This document shows positions 18,062-27,190 of a stretch of DNA of 64,000 bases, piece after piece. The stretch is from Actinacidiphila alni. Lineage in GTDB: Bacteria > Actinomycetota > Actinomycetes > Streptomycetales > Streptomycetaceae. The stretch's first letter is position 1, and each line of letters starts with the position of its first letter. The notes below the pieces were generated by a model. That model saw nothing but the letters and a program-made list of their open reading frames with translations, was not told where the DNA came from and made no database searches. Position numbers and translations under genes: made by a program. Where the stretch lies: NCBI RefSeq assembly GCF_900112845.1, contig NZ_FONG01000016.1, positions 62,001 to 126,000 on the forward strand, written 5' to 3'.

Positions 18062-19138
18062 TCAGCGCTCCCCGGACGCGGGCGGCGGCACCGGCGCGGA
18101 CGCGCTCGCCGGCGGCGCCGGCGTCTCCTGCGCGGCCTGCTCGGTCGCCGTGGCCGGCGCGCCCTCCGGCACCACCGCCTCGGTCACCGCCACCGTCGGG
18201 GCGCCGCCGGAGATCACGATGCCCGCCGCGTCGAACGCCCGCTTGATCCGCCAGCGCAGCTCACGGGCGACCCCGGTGGCCTGCCCCGGCATCGTCTTGG
18301 CCTGCGCCCTGATCACCATGAAGTCGGTGCCGACCGACTCCAGGCCGAGCACCTGCACCGGCTCCCAGAGCATCTCGTCCCACGGGTCCTGCTTGCCCAT
18401 GTCCTCGGCGGTCGTGCCGATCACCTCGCGGGCCCGCTCCAGGTCCTCGCCGACCCCGATCTGCACGTCCACCACGGCGGTCGCCCAGCCCTGGCTGAGA
18501 TTGCCGATCCGTTTGACCTCGCCGTTGCGCACGTACCAGATCTCGCCGTTGTCCCCGCGCAGCTTGGTCACCCGCAGGCCCACCTCGATCACCGTCCCGC
18601 TGGCCACGCCCGCGTCGATGACGTCGCCGACGCCGTACTGGTCCTCCAGGATCATGAACACCCCGGACAGGAAGTCCGTGACCAGATTGCGCGCGCCGAA
18701 ACCGATCGCGACCCCCGCGACCCCCGCGCTGGCCAGCAGCGGCGCCAGATTGATCCTGAGCACCGACAGGATGGTCAGCGCCGCCGTGCCCAGGATCACG
18801 AAGGACGCCACACTGCGCAGCACCGAGCCGATCGCCTCGCTGCGCTGCTTGCGCCGCTCCGCGTTGACCAGCAGCCCGCCCAGTGTGGTGGAGGCGGCGG
18901 CCGCCGCGCCCCGGTTCATCCGGTCGATGAGTCTGCTGATGGTCCGGCGGATCACCGCGCGCAGCGTGATCGCTATGGCCAGGATCAGCAGGATCCGCAG
19001 ACCCCCGTTGAGCCAGTTCGCCCAGTTCTCCTCGAACCAGCCGCTCGCCCGGTAGATCGACGACCCGTGCGAGGCGTCGGCGGCGAGGGTGGCGGGGGCG
19101 GTCAGGACGGCGGCGGCGGATGACGTCGCGGTGGGCAC
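18062..19138 (-). CDS. small-conductance mechanosensitive channel (MscS family)
   Basis: 358 residues with an N-terminal membrane helix (about 46-66), two further hydrophobic segments, and the conserved pore/beta-domain region GVAGVAIGFGARNLVTDF followed by IEVGLRVTKLR. It should release solutes on hypo-osmotic stress. The C-terminus is a Pro/Ala/Glu-rich tail. GTG at 19138 has a GGAGG box 8 nt upstream; the frame stays open 107 codons further upstream without family-like sequence. It is divergent from the HNH gene. Confidence 0.88.
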   Translation of the reverse strand: MPTATSSAAAVLTAPATLAADASHGSSIYRASGWFEENWANWLNGGLRILLILAIAITLRAVIRRTISRLIDRMNRGAAAAASTTLGGLLVNAERRKQRSEAIGSVLRSVASFVILGTAALTILSVLRINLAPLLASAGVAGVAIGFGARNLVTDFLSGVFMILEDQYGVGDVIDAGVASGTVIEVGLRVTKLRGDNGEIWYVRNGEVKRIGNLSQGWATAVVDVQIGVGEDLERAREVIGTTAEDMGKQDPWDEMLWEPVQVLGLESVGTDFMVIRAQAKTMPGQATGVARELRWRIKRAFDAAGIVISGGAPTVAVTEAVVPEGAPATATEQAAQETPAPPASASAPVPPPASGER

Positions 19139-19370
19139 TGCGAGAACCTCCGGTCGGATCGAAACTCCCACACTAACCGGGGACCGATGCCGTCTCGTTG
19201 CCGTGTCCGAGGAGCGACCGGGCCGATACGTGGGGATGAACACAGGTGTGGTCCAAAACACCCTCGGTCCGTTACCCGGGCATGGTGGCGCCATGGGGCG
19301 CCTTCCGGAGAGACTTAGGCCAGATCGTCCCGGCGCGAGCCACGCGCCGCCGGCGTTAAAGGAGGCATCC

Positions 19371-19907
19371 GTGCCGCATGTCCTGGTCCTGAACGCGTCG
19401 TACGAGCCGCTCGGCGTCGTACCGCTCCGCCGCGCGCTCGTCCTCGTGCTCAACAACAAGGCCGTGTGCCTCGAGGAATCCGGCGCCTATCTGCACAGTG
19501 AGACACAGGCGCTGCCGGCGCCGAGTGTCGTGAAGCTCACCAAATTCGTCCGGGTGCCCTTCCGCGGCACCGTGCCGCTGACCCGCCGGGCGCTGTTCGC
19601 CCGGGACGGCGGCAAATGCGCGTACTGCGGGGCCGCCGCCACCAGCGTCGACCACGTCATCCCGCGCAGCAGGGGCGGCCAGCACGCCTGGGAGAACGTG
19701 GTGGCGGCGTGCAGACGCTGCAATCACGTCAAGGCCGACCGCCATGTGGCCGAACTCGGCTGGCGGCTGCGCCATCAACCGGCCCCGCCGTCCGGCCTCG
19801 CCTGGCGGATCATCGGGACCGGACATAGGGACCCGCGCTGGTTGCCATACCTGCAACCGTTCGGCGCGGACGACGCTCTGGCCCGGATCGACGGCATATC
19901 AGCCTGA
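19371..19907 (+). CDS. HNH endonuclease
   Basis: 178 residues. The HNH motif with structural zinc is complete: CAYCG at 83-87, DHVIPRSRGG at 94-103 (catalytic His95), WENVVAACRRCNHVKADR at 107-124. This short type is a conserved stand-alone actinobacterial protein, not part of a visible restriction system or mobile element. GTG start with AAAGGAGG 5 nt upstream. The frame is open far upstream, but that part overlaps the mscS promoter region and is not family-like. Substrate unknown. Confidence 0.88.
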   Translation: MPHVLVLNASYEPLGVVPLRRALVLVLNNKAVCLEESGAYLHSETQALPAPSVVKLTKFVRVPFRGTVPLTRRALFARDGGKCAYCGAAATSVDHVIPRSRGGQHAWENVVAACRRCNHVKADRHVAELGWRLRHQPAPPSGLAWRIIGTGHRDPRWLPYLQPFGADDALARIDGISA

Positions 19908-19996
19908 GATCCGGGCTTTCGTGCGTCTCGGGCCCTTTCACCGGGCGCGGGCGCGCGACCGGCGTCCGGAGGGGCGACGCGGGGTGACCACGCCGG

Positions 19997-22900
19997 TCAC
20001 CCCGCCACCGCGTATGCCTCGACGCCGAACAGCGAGTAGCCGTACTTGGTGGCCCGGCGCACACCCTGCACCCGCAGGTAGCGGGTGTCGGCGGCGCCGT
20101 CCAACCACACCGTCTCGGTCCCGCCGCCCCCGTCGGTGACGGCCGCCGAGGTGTGCCAGGTCACTCCGTCGGCCGAGGTCTCGACGCGGTATCCGGTGGC
20201 GTACGCGTCCTGCCAGTGCAGTACGACCCGGCCGATCCGGGCCGGGGCCGCGAGCCGCACCTGCACCCAGGCGTTGTCGTCGACCGGCGAGGACCAGCGG
20301 GTCGCCGGATCGCCGTCGGCCACCGCGGACGCCGGGAAGTCCGGGGTCTCGTCGCCCGAGGACGTCGCCGCGGCGCCGCGCACCAGATCGGGCCCGGCGG
20401 TCCGCAGCCGCGCGTGGACGGTGATCCGCCGCTCCACGGTCCGCCCCGCGACGGTGAACCGCACCGGCAGGCTGTACGTGCCGGGCGCCGTACCCGCCGG
20501 GACGGTGATGTGCAGCGGTACGGCGGCGGAGGCGCCGCGGCGCACGGTGACGGCGGCGGGCGCGGTGGCTGTGACGCCGCCCTTGTCCGCCGCGGCGTTC
20601 TTCGGGTTCTTCCCGTTCTTCCGCGCCGGGTCGTCCTTGAGCGCGGCCACCGACACTGTCGCCTTTTCGTCGCGCGGCAGCCCCGACGCGACCGACGCCG
20701 TCACCGGGACGGCCGAACCGCCGATCTCGGCGTCCACCTCCGGCCGGTCCAGCGTCACCCGCGGCGCCCCGGCGAACCACGGCACCACCTCGTGCACCCC
20801 GGCGCCGTCCGACAGCCGCACCGCGTCCGCGACGACCCCGGCGGGCAGCTCGGTCCAGTCGCCGTCCAGGGTGCCGATCCGCTGCCAGCCGCCCGGGGTG
20901 TGGATCTCGACGGTGACCGGCGGGCGCCCGTCGGAGGCGTCGCCCGGGGCCGCGCCCTTCGCGGGCGCGGCGGCGACCGGCGCGTTCGGCGGCCCCGGCG
21001 GGAAGAAGCCGCCCGGCCCTGCGTCGGTCCCGGCCCCGGGCGGCGGGCCCGCGGCGGCCACCGTCACCGATTCCAGCAGCCGCGCCCCGCCGAACCGCAC
21101 GGTCAGCGGCCCCGAGCCGTCATCGCCCGTACCGGTCGAGGTGGACAGATCACCGTCCACCGCCGCCGACGCGCCCTTCGGCCCCTCTGCGGCCGGCGCG
21201 ACCTCGCCGCTCACCGACGCGGTGAACTCCCGTACGGTCACCGGCCCCGACTGGCCCGCGGTCGCGCGCAGCCGCACCTGACGGGCGCGGGTGCCGGACG
21301 GCAGCGTTGCCGAGATCACCGCCTGGTCGTGGTATTCGCCGACCTTGTGCCAGCCGGTGCCGTCGTCCGCCGACACCTCCAGGACCGCGTCGTGCAGGAA
21401 GTCGTCGGAGCCGCTGCCGTCGCCCATCGCGATCCGCACCGAGCCGACCGGCCGCGCCGTACCGAGATCGACCCCGAAGGCGTCGTCCGGCTGCGGCGGC
21501 GCGGCGCTCGACCAGGCGGTGCCGTCCTTGCCGTCCACCATCGCCGAGGGGTCGGAGCCGCGCCCGGAGGCGAGCGTGCTGGTCGCGGTCCTGCCGTCCG
21601 CGCGCAGGCCGGTCCAGGCGTCGCCGTCGTTCACCGCCCTGGCCAGGAAGCCGTCCAGCACCTCGGCGCCGACCGTCGCCGTGCCCTGCGCCAGCCGCGT
21701 ACGGCCGCGGTCCAGCGCCTGCCGCGCCTTCCAGGCCGCCGCGCCGTCGCCCGACGCCTGCGCCAGCAGCATGTCGACGGCCTGCTCACCGGCCGCCCCG
21801 TACGCCGACAGCCGGTCCAGCCACGGGCGTACCTCGTCGCCGAAGGTGCCGTCGGCGAGCCCGCGCAGCGCCCCCGGCGCGCCGTGCATCACCGTGAACG
21901 CCGACCGCAGCCGGGCCGCGGCGGCCGTCAGCCGCTGCCGGTCGCCGGAGTCCAGCGCCGACCAGAAGTCCGCGACCAGCGGGCGCAGATACGCCGACTC
22001 CTGGCCGCCGAGCGCGGACGACTCCTCGTTCCCGGCCAGCGCCCGCAGCGCCGCGCGGGCGGCCGGATCGGGCCCCGCCAGGTCGTCGATCGCGGCCTGC
22101 CAGGACGCCGCCGGGTCGTAACCGCCGGGATTCCAGGCGAAGTCGGCGGCCGTGAACAGCGGGATGCGGGACGCGGCGGGCTGCTGCATCGCGCTGGCCA
22201 GCACACCCGCCGAGACCGTCGCGACCGCGGGCTGCCGCCCGGTGTACGGGCCGAGGAAGAGCCGCCCCGGCGCGAAGTCGTTGACCGGATAATTGTCGAC
22301 GGTCACCAGCGGGTGCTTCAACGCGGCCTTCGCGCCCGCCACTTGGGCGCCGGTGATCTTCTCCGGCAGCACCCCGACCCCGGTCCAGGCGACCGTCACC
22401 TGCGGGCTGAGCGCCTTGGCCAGCGCGGTGCGGTACGGGGTCGCCCCGTCCTGGTAGAACTCGGTGGGCAGCAGCGACAGGTCCGCCGCCCCGTAGCGCT
22501 CCGTCAGATACTCGGCGACGACATTGGCCACCTTGGCCTGCGCGCGGGCCGCCGCGTCCGGCCCGCTGCCGAACTCCCGGGCGTCCGCGCCGCAGTGCCA
22601 CTCGCTGTAGCTCACGTCCTGGAACTGCAACTGGAACGCGCGCACCCCCAGCGCCCACATCGCGTCCAGCTTGCGCTCCAGCGCCCGCTGATCGGCGGCC
22701 GAGGAGAAGCACATCGCCTGCCCGGGCGCGACCGCCCACGCCAGCGTCACGTGGTCGCGCGCCGCCCGGTCCGCCAGCGCCCTGAAGTCCGCGCGCCGGC
22801 CCGCCGGATAGGGCTCGCGCCACTGCGCCTGGCGGTACGGGTCGTCGCCCGGCGCGTACAGATAGCGGTTCTGCTTGGTGCGTGCCAAGAAGTCCAGCTG

Positions 22901-23539
22901 CGACAGCCGCTGGAACTGCGTCCACGGCACGCCGTAGTAGCCCTCGGTGACACCGCGCACCGCCGCCGTCGGCCAGTCCCGTACGGCGACGCCCGCGAAG
23001 CCGCGCGCGCCGCTGGTGTCGGTGGTGGCGAGCTGACGGAGCGTCTGCGCCGCGTGGAACAGGCCGTCGTCGCCGATGCCGGCCAGCGCCACGGTGTCGC
23101 CGTCTACCGCCAGCCGGTAGCCGCCGGACGGCAGATCGCCCTGCGCGGGCGCCCCCAGCCGGGTCAGCTGCGGCAGCGCCGCGTCGCCCGCGTAGATGGT
23201 CAGGCCCGTGCCCGGGGTGTCGGCGCGGGCGATGTCCGTGGCGCCCGCGGAGCGCAGCGCGTCCTCGATCACGTCCAGCGCGTACGGGTCGGCGTCGGTG
23301 CCCGCGACGAGCGTCACGGCCGGCGGCACCGGCGCGAAGTGCCCCTGCGCGCGCAGGGTCTGCGGACGCGGCCACACTGACGGCGTCCGCTCGGCGGCGG
23401 CCGTGTCGGACTGCGAACCGGCGGGCGGTGCGCCCGGCGCGGTCGCGGGCGCGGCCGTCGCGGACGGGGACTGGACCAGCCAGCCGCCGATGACGGTGGC
23501 CACGACGGCGGCGGCGGAACTCCTGCGGAGGGCGTGCAC
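19997..23539 (-). CDS. secreted GH84-type beta-N-acetylglucosaminidase with discoidin-like domains
   Basis: 1180 residues. Signal peptide (about 1-30); GH20b-like N-terminal domain (about 50-180); GH84 barrel (about 185-470) with RGVTEGYYGVPWTQFQRL, YAPGDDPYRQAQWREPYP and WAVAPGQAM; helical linker (about 500-620); two F5/8 type C-like modules (about 650-790 and 790-910) separated by a Pro/Gly/Ala-rich linker; an Ig-like NEW3-type region (about 970-1050); a C-terminal F5/8 module (about 1060-1180). It should release terminal GlcNAc from glycans or glycoproteins outside the cell. The usual catalytic Asp-Asp pair reads Gln307-Asp308 (LQFQDVSYSEWHC), so activity may differ. GTG start with GAGGAG box. 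Confidence 0.87.
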   Translation of the reverse strand: MHALRRSSAAAVVATVIGGWLVQSPSATAAPATAPGAPPAGSQSDTAAAERTPSVWPRPQTLRAQGHFAPVPPAVTLVAGTDADPYALDVIEDALRSAGATDIARADTPGTGLTIYAGDAALPQLTRLGAPAQGDLPSGGYRLAVDGDTVALAGIGDDGLFHAAQTLRQLATTDTSGARGFAGVAVRDWPTAAVRGVTEGYYGVPWTQFQRLSQLDFLARTKQNRYLYAPGDDPYRQAQWREPYPAGRRADFRALADRAARDHVTLAWAVAPGQAMCFSSAADQRALERKLDAMWALGVRAFQLQFQDVSYSEWHCGADAREFGSGPDAAARAQAKVANVVAEYLTERYGAADLSLLPTEFYQDGATPYRTALAKALSPQVTVAWTGVGVLPEKITGAQVAGAKAALKHPLVTVDNYPVNDFAPGRLFLGPYTGRQPAVATVSAGVLASAMQQPAASRIPLFTAADFAWNPGGYDPAASWQAAIDDLAGPDPAARAALRALAGNEESSALGGQESAYLRPLVADFWSALDSGDRQRLTAAAARLRSAFTVMHGAPGALRGLADGTFGDEVRPWLDRLSAYGAAGEQAVDMLLAQASGDGAAAWKARQALDRGRTRLAQGTATVGAEVLDGFLARAVNDGDAWTGLRADGRTATSTLASGRGSDPSAMVDGKDGTAWSSAAPPQPDDAFGVDLGTARPVGSVRIAMGDGSGSDDFLHDAVLEVSADDGTGWHKVGEYHDQAVISATLPSGTRARQVRLRATAGQSGPVTVREFTASVSGEVAPAAEGPKGASAAVDGDLSTSTGTGDDGSGPLTVRFGGARLLESVTVAAAGPPPGAGTDAGPGGFFPPGPPNAPVAAAPAKGAAPGDASDGRPPVTVEIHTPGGWQRIGTLDGDWTELPAGVVADAVRLSDGAGVHEVVPWFAGAPRVTLDRPEVDAEIGGSAVPVTASVASGLPRDEKATVSVAALKDDPARKNGKNPKNAAADKGGVTATAPAAVTVRRGASAAVPLHITVPAGTAPGTYSLPVRFTVAGRTVERRITVHARLRTAGPDLVRGAAATSSGDETPDFPASAVADGDPATRWSSPVDDNAWVQVRLAAPARIGRVVLHWQDAYATGYRVETSADGVTWHTSAAVTDGGGGTETVWLDGAADTRYLRVQGVRRATKYGYSLFGVEAYAVAG

Positions 23540-23764
23540 GATTTCTCCTCGCGGAGTGCTGCACGGACGGTGGGGGCGGCGAGCGTGAAGAGGGGGAACG
23601 GCGGGGAGGAGGCGAGCCCATCACCCCGCGCGGTGCGGTGTCAATGCGGTCGGCGTTCCCTCCGGATTCCCGCACATTCGTTCCCGGCGCGCGGGCGTGC
23701 GACGGCGGTCCGGCGCGCCTCCGGGTACGGCGCGCGCCGTCGGGGTAGGGGTCAGGGCGGCCCG

Positions 23765-23778
23765 CCGGTACATACCGG
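23765..23778. promoter_or_regulatory. palindrome in the GH84/malQ divergent region
   Basis: CCGGTACATACCGG, a perfect 6+2+6 palindrome in the 341-bp space between the divergent GH84 and malQ genes, about 100 bp before malQ. No regulator family is recognised. Besides this and the repeat at 23823-23854 I see nothing coding in the space. Confidence 0.45.
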
Positions 23779-23822
23779 TACGGCCGCCGCCGCACCCGTA
23801 CGGGCGGCGGACGCCGATCACT

Positions 23823-23854
23823 TCGGACGACCGTCGCATCGGACGGTCATCCGA
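23823..23854. promoter_or_regulatory. 13-bp inverted repeat upstream of malQ
   Basis: Arms TCGGACGACCGTC and GACGGTCATCCGA with a 6-nt spacer and one mismatch, ending 26 bp before the malQ start. Its position suits an operator for repression of malQ; the regulator is unknown. Confidence 0.45.
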
Positions 23855-23880
23855 CGAAACCAGCAGAAGACGGAGGCCCG

Positions 23881-26151
23881 ATGGACGACCGGGTGCGGCT
23901 TGCGGGGCTCTACGGCGTGGACACGGCCTACCGGCCGGCGCCCGGGCGGGAGGTCCCGGTGCCGGAGGAGACCGTCGTCGCCGTGCTCGCGGCCCTCGGC
24001 GTGGACGCCTCGACACCGCTGGCCGTCCGGGACGCCCTCGCGGCGTACGAGACCCGCAGGGCCAACCGGCTGCTCCCGCCGTGCACCGTGCTCAGGGCGG
24101 GCCACGGCACCCTCGCCGACGCGCTGCGCGGCCTGCCGGAGGGCTCGGCCGTCACCGTCGAGACCGAGACCGGCGGCGTACTGGACCTGGACCTGGATCT
24201 GGGCCTGGACGTGAGCCAGGACCGGGACTCGCAGGGCCTGGGCCCGGCCGCCGCACCGCCGCCCGGCCGCTACGGGCTGCGCGTCACCGCCGCCGACGGC
24301 AGGACCGCGCGCGGCGACCTGATCGTGGCACCCGAACGCCTCGCGGGCCCCGCGCGGCGCACCTTCGGCTTCATGGCGCAGCTCTACTCCACGCTCTCGC
24401 AGCGCTCCTGGGGTATGGGCGACCTCGGCGACCTGGCCGACCTCGCGGCCTGGTCGGGCCGCACGCTGGGCGCCGGCTTCGTCCAGATCAACCCGCTGCA
24501 CGCGGCCGTCCCCGGGCCGCCCACCGACCCCTCGCCGTACAGCCCGTCCTCGCGCCGCTTCCCCGACCCGGTCTATCTGCGGATCGAGGAGGTGCCCGAG
24601 TACGCCTACCTGTCCGGCGAGGCGCGCGAGAAGGCCGACGCGCTGGTCCGGCGGGCCGCCGCGCTGCGGGACACCGTGCTGCTGAAAGACGCGCTGATCG
24701 ACCGCGACGCGGTCTGGGCGCTGAAGGCCGAGGCGCTGGAACTGCTCCGCCAGGTGCCGCTGAGCCCCGGCCGGCGCGCCGCCTACGTCGACTTCCTCGC
24801 CGAGCAGGGCCAGGCGCTCGACGACCACGCCACCTGGTCCACCCTCGCCGAACTGCACGGCGCCGACTGGCGACGCTGGCCCGCGGGGCTCCGCGACCCG
24901 CGCTCGCCGCAGGTCGCGCGGGCCCGCGGCGAGCACATGGACCGGGTCGACTTCCACTGCTGGCTGAGCTGGCTCACCGACGCCCAGCTCGGCGCCGCCC
25001 AACGGGCCGCTCGGGACGCCGGGATGGCGATCGGCGTCGTCCACGACCTGGCCATCGGGGTGCACCCGGCGGGCTCCGACGCCTGGTCGATGCAGCACGT
25101 GCTGGCCAAGGGCATGTCGGTGGGCGCGCCGCCGGACGCCTTCAACTCCCGCGGCCAGGACTGGGGTCTGCCGCCCTGGCGCCCCGACGCGCTGGCCGCC
25201 ACCGGCTACGCGCCGTACCGCGACCTGATCGCCCGGATGCTGCGGCACGCGGGCGGGCTGCGGATGGACCATGTGATGGGCCTGTTCCGGCTGTGGTGGG
25301 TGCCCGAGGGCCGGCCGCCGACCGACGGCACCTACGTCCGCTACGACGCGCAGGCGATGCTCGGGCTGCTCGCCCTGGAGGCGCACCGCGCCGGAGCCGT
25401 GGTGATAGGGGAGGACCTGGGCACGGTCGAGCCGGGCGTCCGCGAGGAGTTGGCGGGCCGCGGCATCCTCGGCACCTCGGTGCTGTGGTTCGAACGGGAC
25501 TGGGAGGGGACGGGGGACGCTGCCGACGGGACGGGGGAGGGTACAGACGGGACCGAGGCGGGCGCCGACGGGACCGGCGACGGCGCCGACGGGACCGGAG
25601 AGGGTGCCGGCGAGCATCCTCCGCTGCCGCCCGAGGCATGGCGCGCGTCGTGCCTGGCCACCGCGACCACTCACGACCTGCCGAGCACCGCGGCCCGGCT
25701 GACCGGCGAGCACGTGGAGCTGCGGCACCGGCTGGGCCTGCTGACCCGCCCGCTGGCCGAGGAACAGGCCATGGACGCCGCCGATGTCGCGGAGTGGGTG
25801 GCGCTGCTGGGACGGCTCGGGCTGCTGCCGGAGGGCGCGGCCGACGAGGAGGCGGTGGTGAAGGCCGTGCACCGCTTCCTGGCGCGCACCCCCGCGCGGA
25901 TGCTCGGCATCTGGCTGCCCGACACGGTCGGCGACCGGCGCCCGCAGAATCTGCCCGGCACCTGGGACCAGTACCCCAATTGGCGGCTGCCCGTCGCGGA
26001 CGCCACCGGCACCCCGCTGAGCCTGGAGCAGATCGCCGCCTCGCCGCGGCTGTACGCGCTCGTGGACGACGTACGGCAGGCGATGGCGGACGCCGAGGCC
26101 GAGGCGGCGGCCGAGGCGGCGGTCGCGCGCGGGACGGCGGGACACCCGTAA
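23881..26151 (+). CDS. malQ: 4-alpha-glucanotransferase (amylomaltase), GH77
   Basis: 756 residues. It transfers maltodextrin segments between alpha-1,4-glucans in the cytoplasm (maltose/glycogen metabolism). The N-terminal segment GVDTAYRPAPGREVPVP is typical of actinobacterial MalQ. Catalytic residues of the GH77 barrel are visible: Asp463 in LRMDHVMGLF (nucleophile), Glu511 in VIGEDLGTVE (acid/base) and Asp599 in TTHDLPST. Residues about 542-578 are an acidic Gly/Asp/Thr repeat inserted in the catalytic domain. ATG start with GGAGG 5 nt upstream. Stand-alone gene, divergent from the GH84 gene. Confidence 0.93.
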   Translation: MDDRVRLAGLYGVDTAYRPAPGREVPVPEETVVAVLAALGVDASTPLAVRDALAAYETRRANRLLPPCTVLRAGHGTLADALRGLPEGSAVTVETETGGVLDLDLDLGLDVSQDRDSQGLGPAAAPPPGRYGLRVTAADGRTARGDLIVAPERLAGPARRTFGFMAQLYSTLSQRSWGMGDLGDLADLAAWSGRTLGAGFVQINPLHAAVPGPPTDPSPYSPSSRRFPDPVYLRIEEVPEYAYLSGEAREKADALVRRAAALRDTVLLKDALIDRDAVWALKAEALELLRQVPLSPGRRAAYVDFLAEQGQALDDHATWSTLAELHGADWRRWPAGLRDPRSPQVARARGEHMDRVDFHCWLSWLTDAQLGAAQRAARDAGMAIGVVHDLAIGVHPAGSDAWSMQHVLAKGMSVGAPPDAFNSRGQDWGLPPWRPDALAATGYAPYRDLIARMLRHAGGLRMDHVMGLFRLWWVPEGRPPTDGTYVRYDAQAMLGLLALEAHRAGAVVIGEDLGTVEPGVREELAGRGILGTSVLWFERDWEGTGDAADGTGEGTDGTEAGADGTGDGADGTGEGAGEHPPLPPEAWRASCLATATTHDLPSTAARLTGEHVELRHRLGLLTRPLAEEQAMDAADVAEWVALLGRLGLLPEGAADEEAVVKAVHRFLARTPARMLGIWLPDTVGDRRPQNLPGTWDQYPNWRLPVADATGTPLSLEQIAASPRLYALVDDVRQAMADAEAEAAAEAAVARGTAGHP
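25505..25617 (+). repeat. low-complexity Gly-Asp-Thr repeat insertion in malQ
   Basis: Imperfect in-frame repeats of GCCGACGGGACCGG-type units encode a string of DGTG and GADGT motifs between the strand ending VLWFERDW and PPLPPEAW. Family members usually join these segments with a short loop. Confidence 0.75.
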
Positions 26152-26199
26152 GGCCACCCCGGGCGCGCGGGCCGCGAAGGGGCTGACTACATTGAGGGC

Positions 26200-26436
26200 G
26201 TGGACAAGAAGCTCACCAAGAAGGCCGTGCGCGCCGGGGTCATCACCGCCGGTACGACGCTGATGCTGCTCATCTCGTCTCCCGCCTTCGCGCTCAGCCG
26301 CGATGACGGCGACGACCCGGGGTCCGGCCTGAGCGTCATTCAGACGCTCGGCCTGTTCGTGGCCGCGCCGCTGGTGCTCTTCGGGGTCATCGCGGGCCTG
26401 GTCATGGTGACCGACAAGTCCCACAAGCAGCCGTAG
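26200..26436 (+). CDS. small membrane protein of unknown function
   Basis: 78 residues: basic N-terminus (MDKKLTKKAVRAG), hydrophobic segment ending SSPAFA that could be a signal peptide or a first helix, a short acidic stretch (RDDGDDPG), then a transmembrane helix (about 48-70) and a basic tail. Small double-hydrophobic proteins of this shape are common in streptomycetes; function unknown. GTG start with GAGGG just upstream, 48 bp after malQ on the same strand, and a terminator follows. Confidence 0.75.
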   Translation: MDKKLTKKAVRAGVITAGTTLMLLISSPAFALSRDDGDDPGSGLSVIQTLGLFVAAPLVLFGVIAGLVMVTDKSHKQP

Positions 26437-26447
26437 CCTTCTCCCTC

Positions 26448-26483
26448 AGCCCCTTGGCGCCGCCCCGGCCGCGCCGAGGGGCT
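26448..26483 (+). terminator. hairpin between the small membrane protein and marR
   Basis: Arms AGCCCCTTGGCGC and GCGCCGAGGGGCT (one mismatch) with a 10-nt loop, in the convergent space; may serve both genes. Confidence 0.7.
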
Positions 26484-26538
26484 TCGCGCTGCCCTCGGTG
26501 GGCCGGAGCGGTCCGGGCGACCTCCGTACGCGTACGGC

Positions 26539-27054
26539 TCAGCGGCCCGGGTCGACCTCGGCCGTCGAGGCGAGCAGCATCCGCAGCAGGCCGGCGAGCT
26601 GTTCCGCCTGTTCGCGGTCCAGGCCGTCCAGTGCCTGCCGCTGGAGGGCGAGACCGGCGCCCACGGCCTGGTCGATGACGGTCAGGCCCCGCTCGGTGAG
26701 GGTGACCCGCAGCCCCCTGCGGTCGTGCGGGTCGGGCGCCCGCTCCAGCAGTCCGGCGCGCTCCAGCTTGTCGAGCCGCCCGGTCATCCCGCCCGTGGTG
26801 AGCATCATCGTGGTCGCCAACTGGCGGGGCGAGAGCGTGTACGGGGCGCCCGAGCGGCGCAGCGTCGCCAGCACGTCGAATTCGCCGCGGCCGATCCCGT
26901 ACCGCTGGTACGCCTTCTCCATCCGGTCGCCCATCAGGCGCGAGAGCCGGTAGATCCGGCCGAAGACGGCCATCGGCAGCGTCTCCAGGTCGGGGCGTTC
27001 GGTGAGCCACTGGCCGGTGATGGTGTCCACGGCGTCCACGCCTTCCTGAGTCAT
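26539..27054 (-). CDS. MarR-family transcriptional regulator
   Basis: 171 residues with the winged helix of MarR proteins: ATLRRSGAPYTLSPRQLA, TTGGMTGRLDKLERAGLLER and the wing DPHDRRGLRVTLTERG. It is divergent from the MFS exporter at 27191, and the shared AT-rich promoter holds inverted repeats, so it probably represses that transporter and itself until a ligand binds. ATG start chosen at the head of the frame with a GGGGAC tract upstream. Confidence 0.9.
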   Translation of the reverse strand: MTQEGVDAVDTITGQWLTERPDLETLPMAVFGRIYRLSRLMGDRMEKAYQRYGIGRGEFDVLATLRRSGAPYTLSPRQLATTMMLTTGGMTGRLDKLERAGLLERAPDPHDRRGLRVTLTERGLTVIDQAVGAGLALQRQALDGLDREQAEQLAGLLRMLLASTAEVDPGR

Positions 27055-27091
27055 GTCCCCAGTATCGGTCAGCGGTCGGTCGGCCGCAAGA

Positions 27092-27145
27092 AAGTAGCTT
27101 GCAAGTAAGTCGCTTAGTGCTAAGCTATTTTATATCGAGCTACTT
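27092..27145. promoter_or_regulatory. MarR/MFS divergent promoter with nested inverted repeats
   Basis: The AT-rich centre contains GCTTAGTGCTAAGC (27112-27125, perfect 6+2+6), CTTGCAAG (8-bp palindrome near 27098-27105) and outer arms AAGTAGCT (27092-27099) and AGCTACTT (27138-27145). TATTTTATAT-like sequence lies between, suitable for -10 elements. Likely operator for the adjacent MarR protein. Confidence 0.65.
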
Positions 27146-27190
27146 CGTGCACCACGTCGTACACCACCTCGCCGATCCGGGAGCTTCCCC

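Noticed and set aside
20153..23380. 1075-codon open frame on the plus strand
   Set aside because: It is antisense to the GH84 gene, rich in Arg/Gly/Pro with no domain; a typical high-GC shadow frame.
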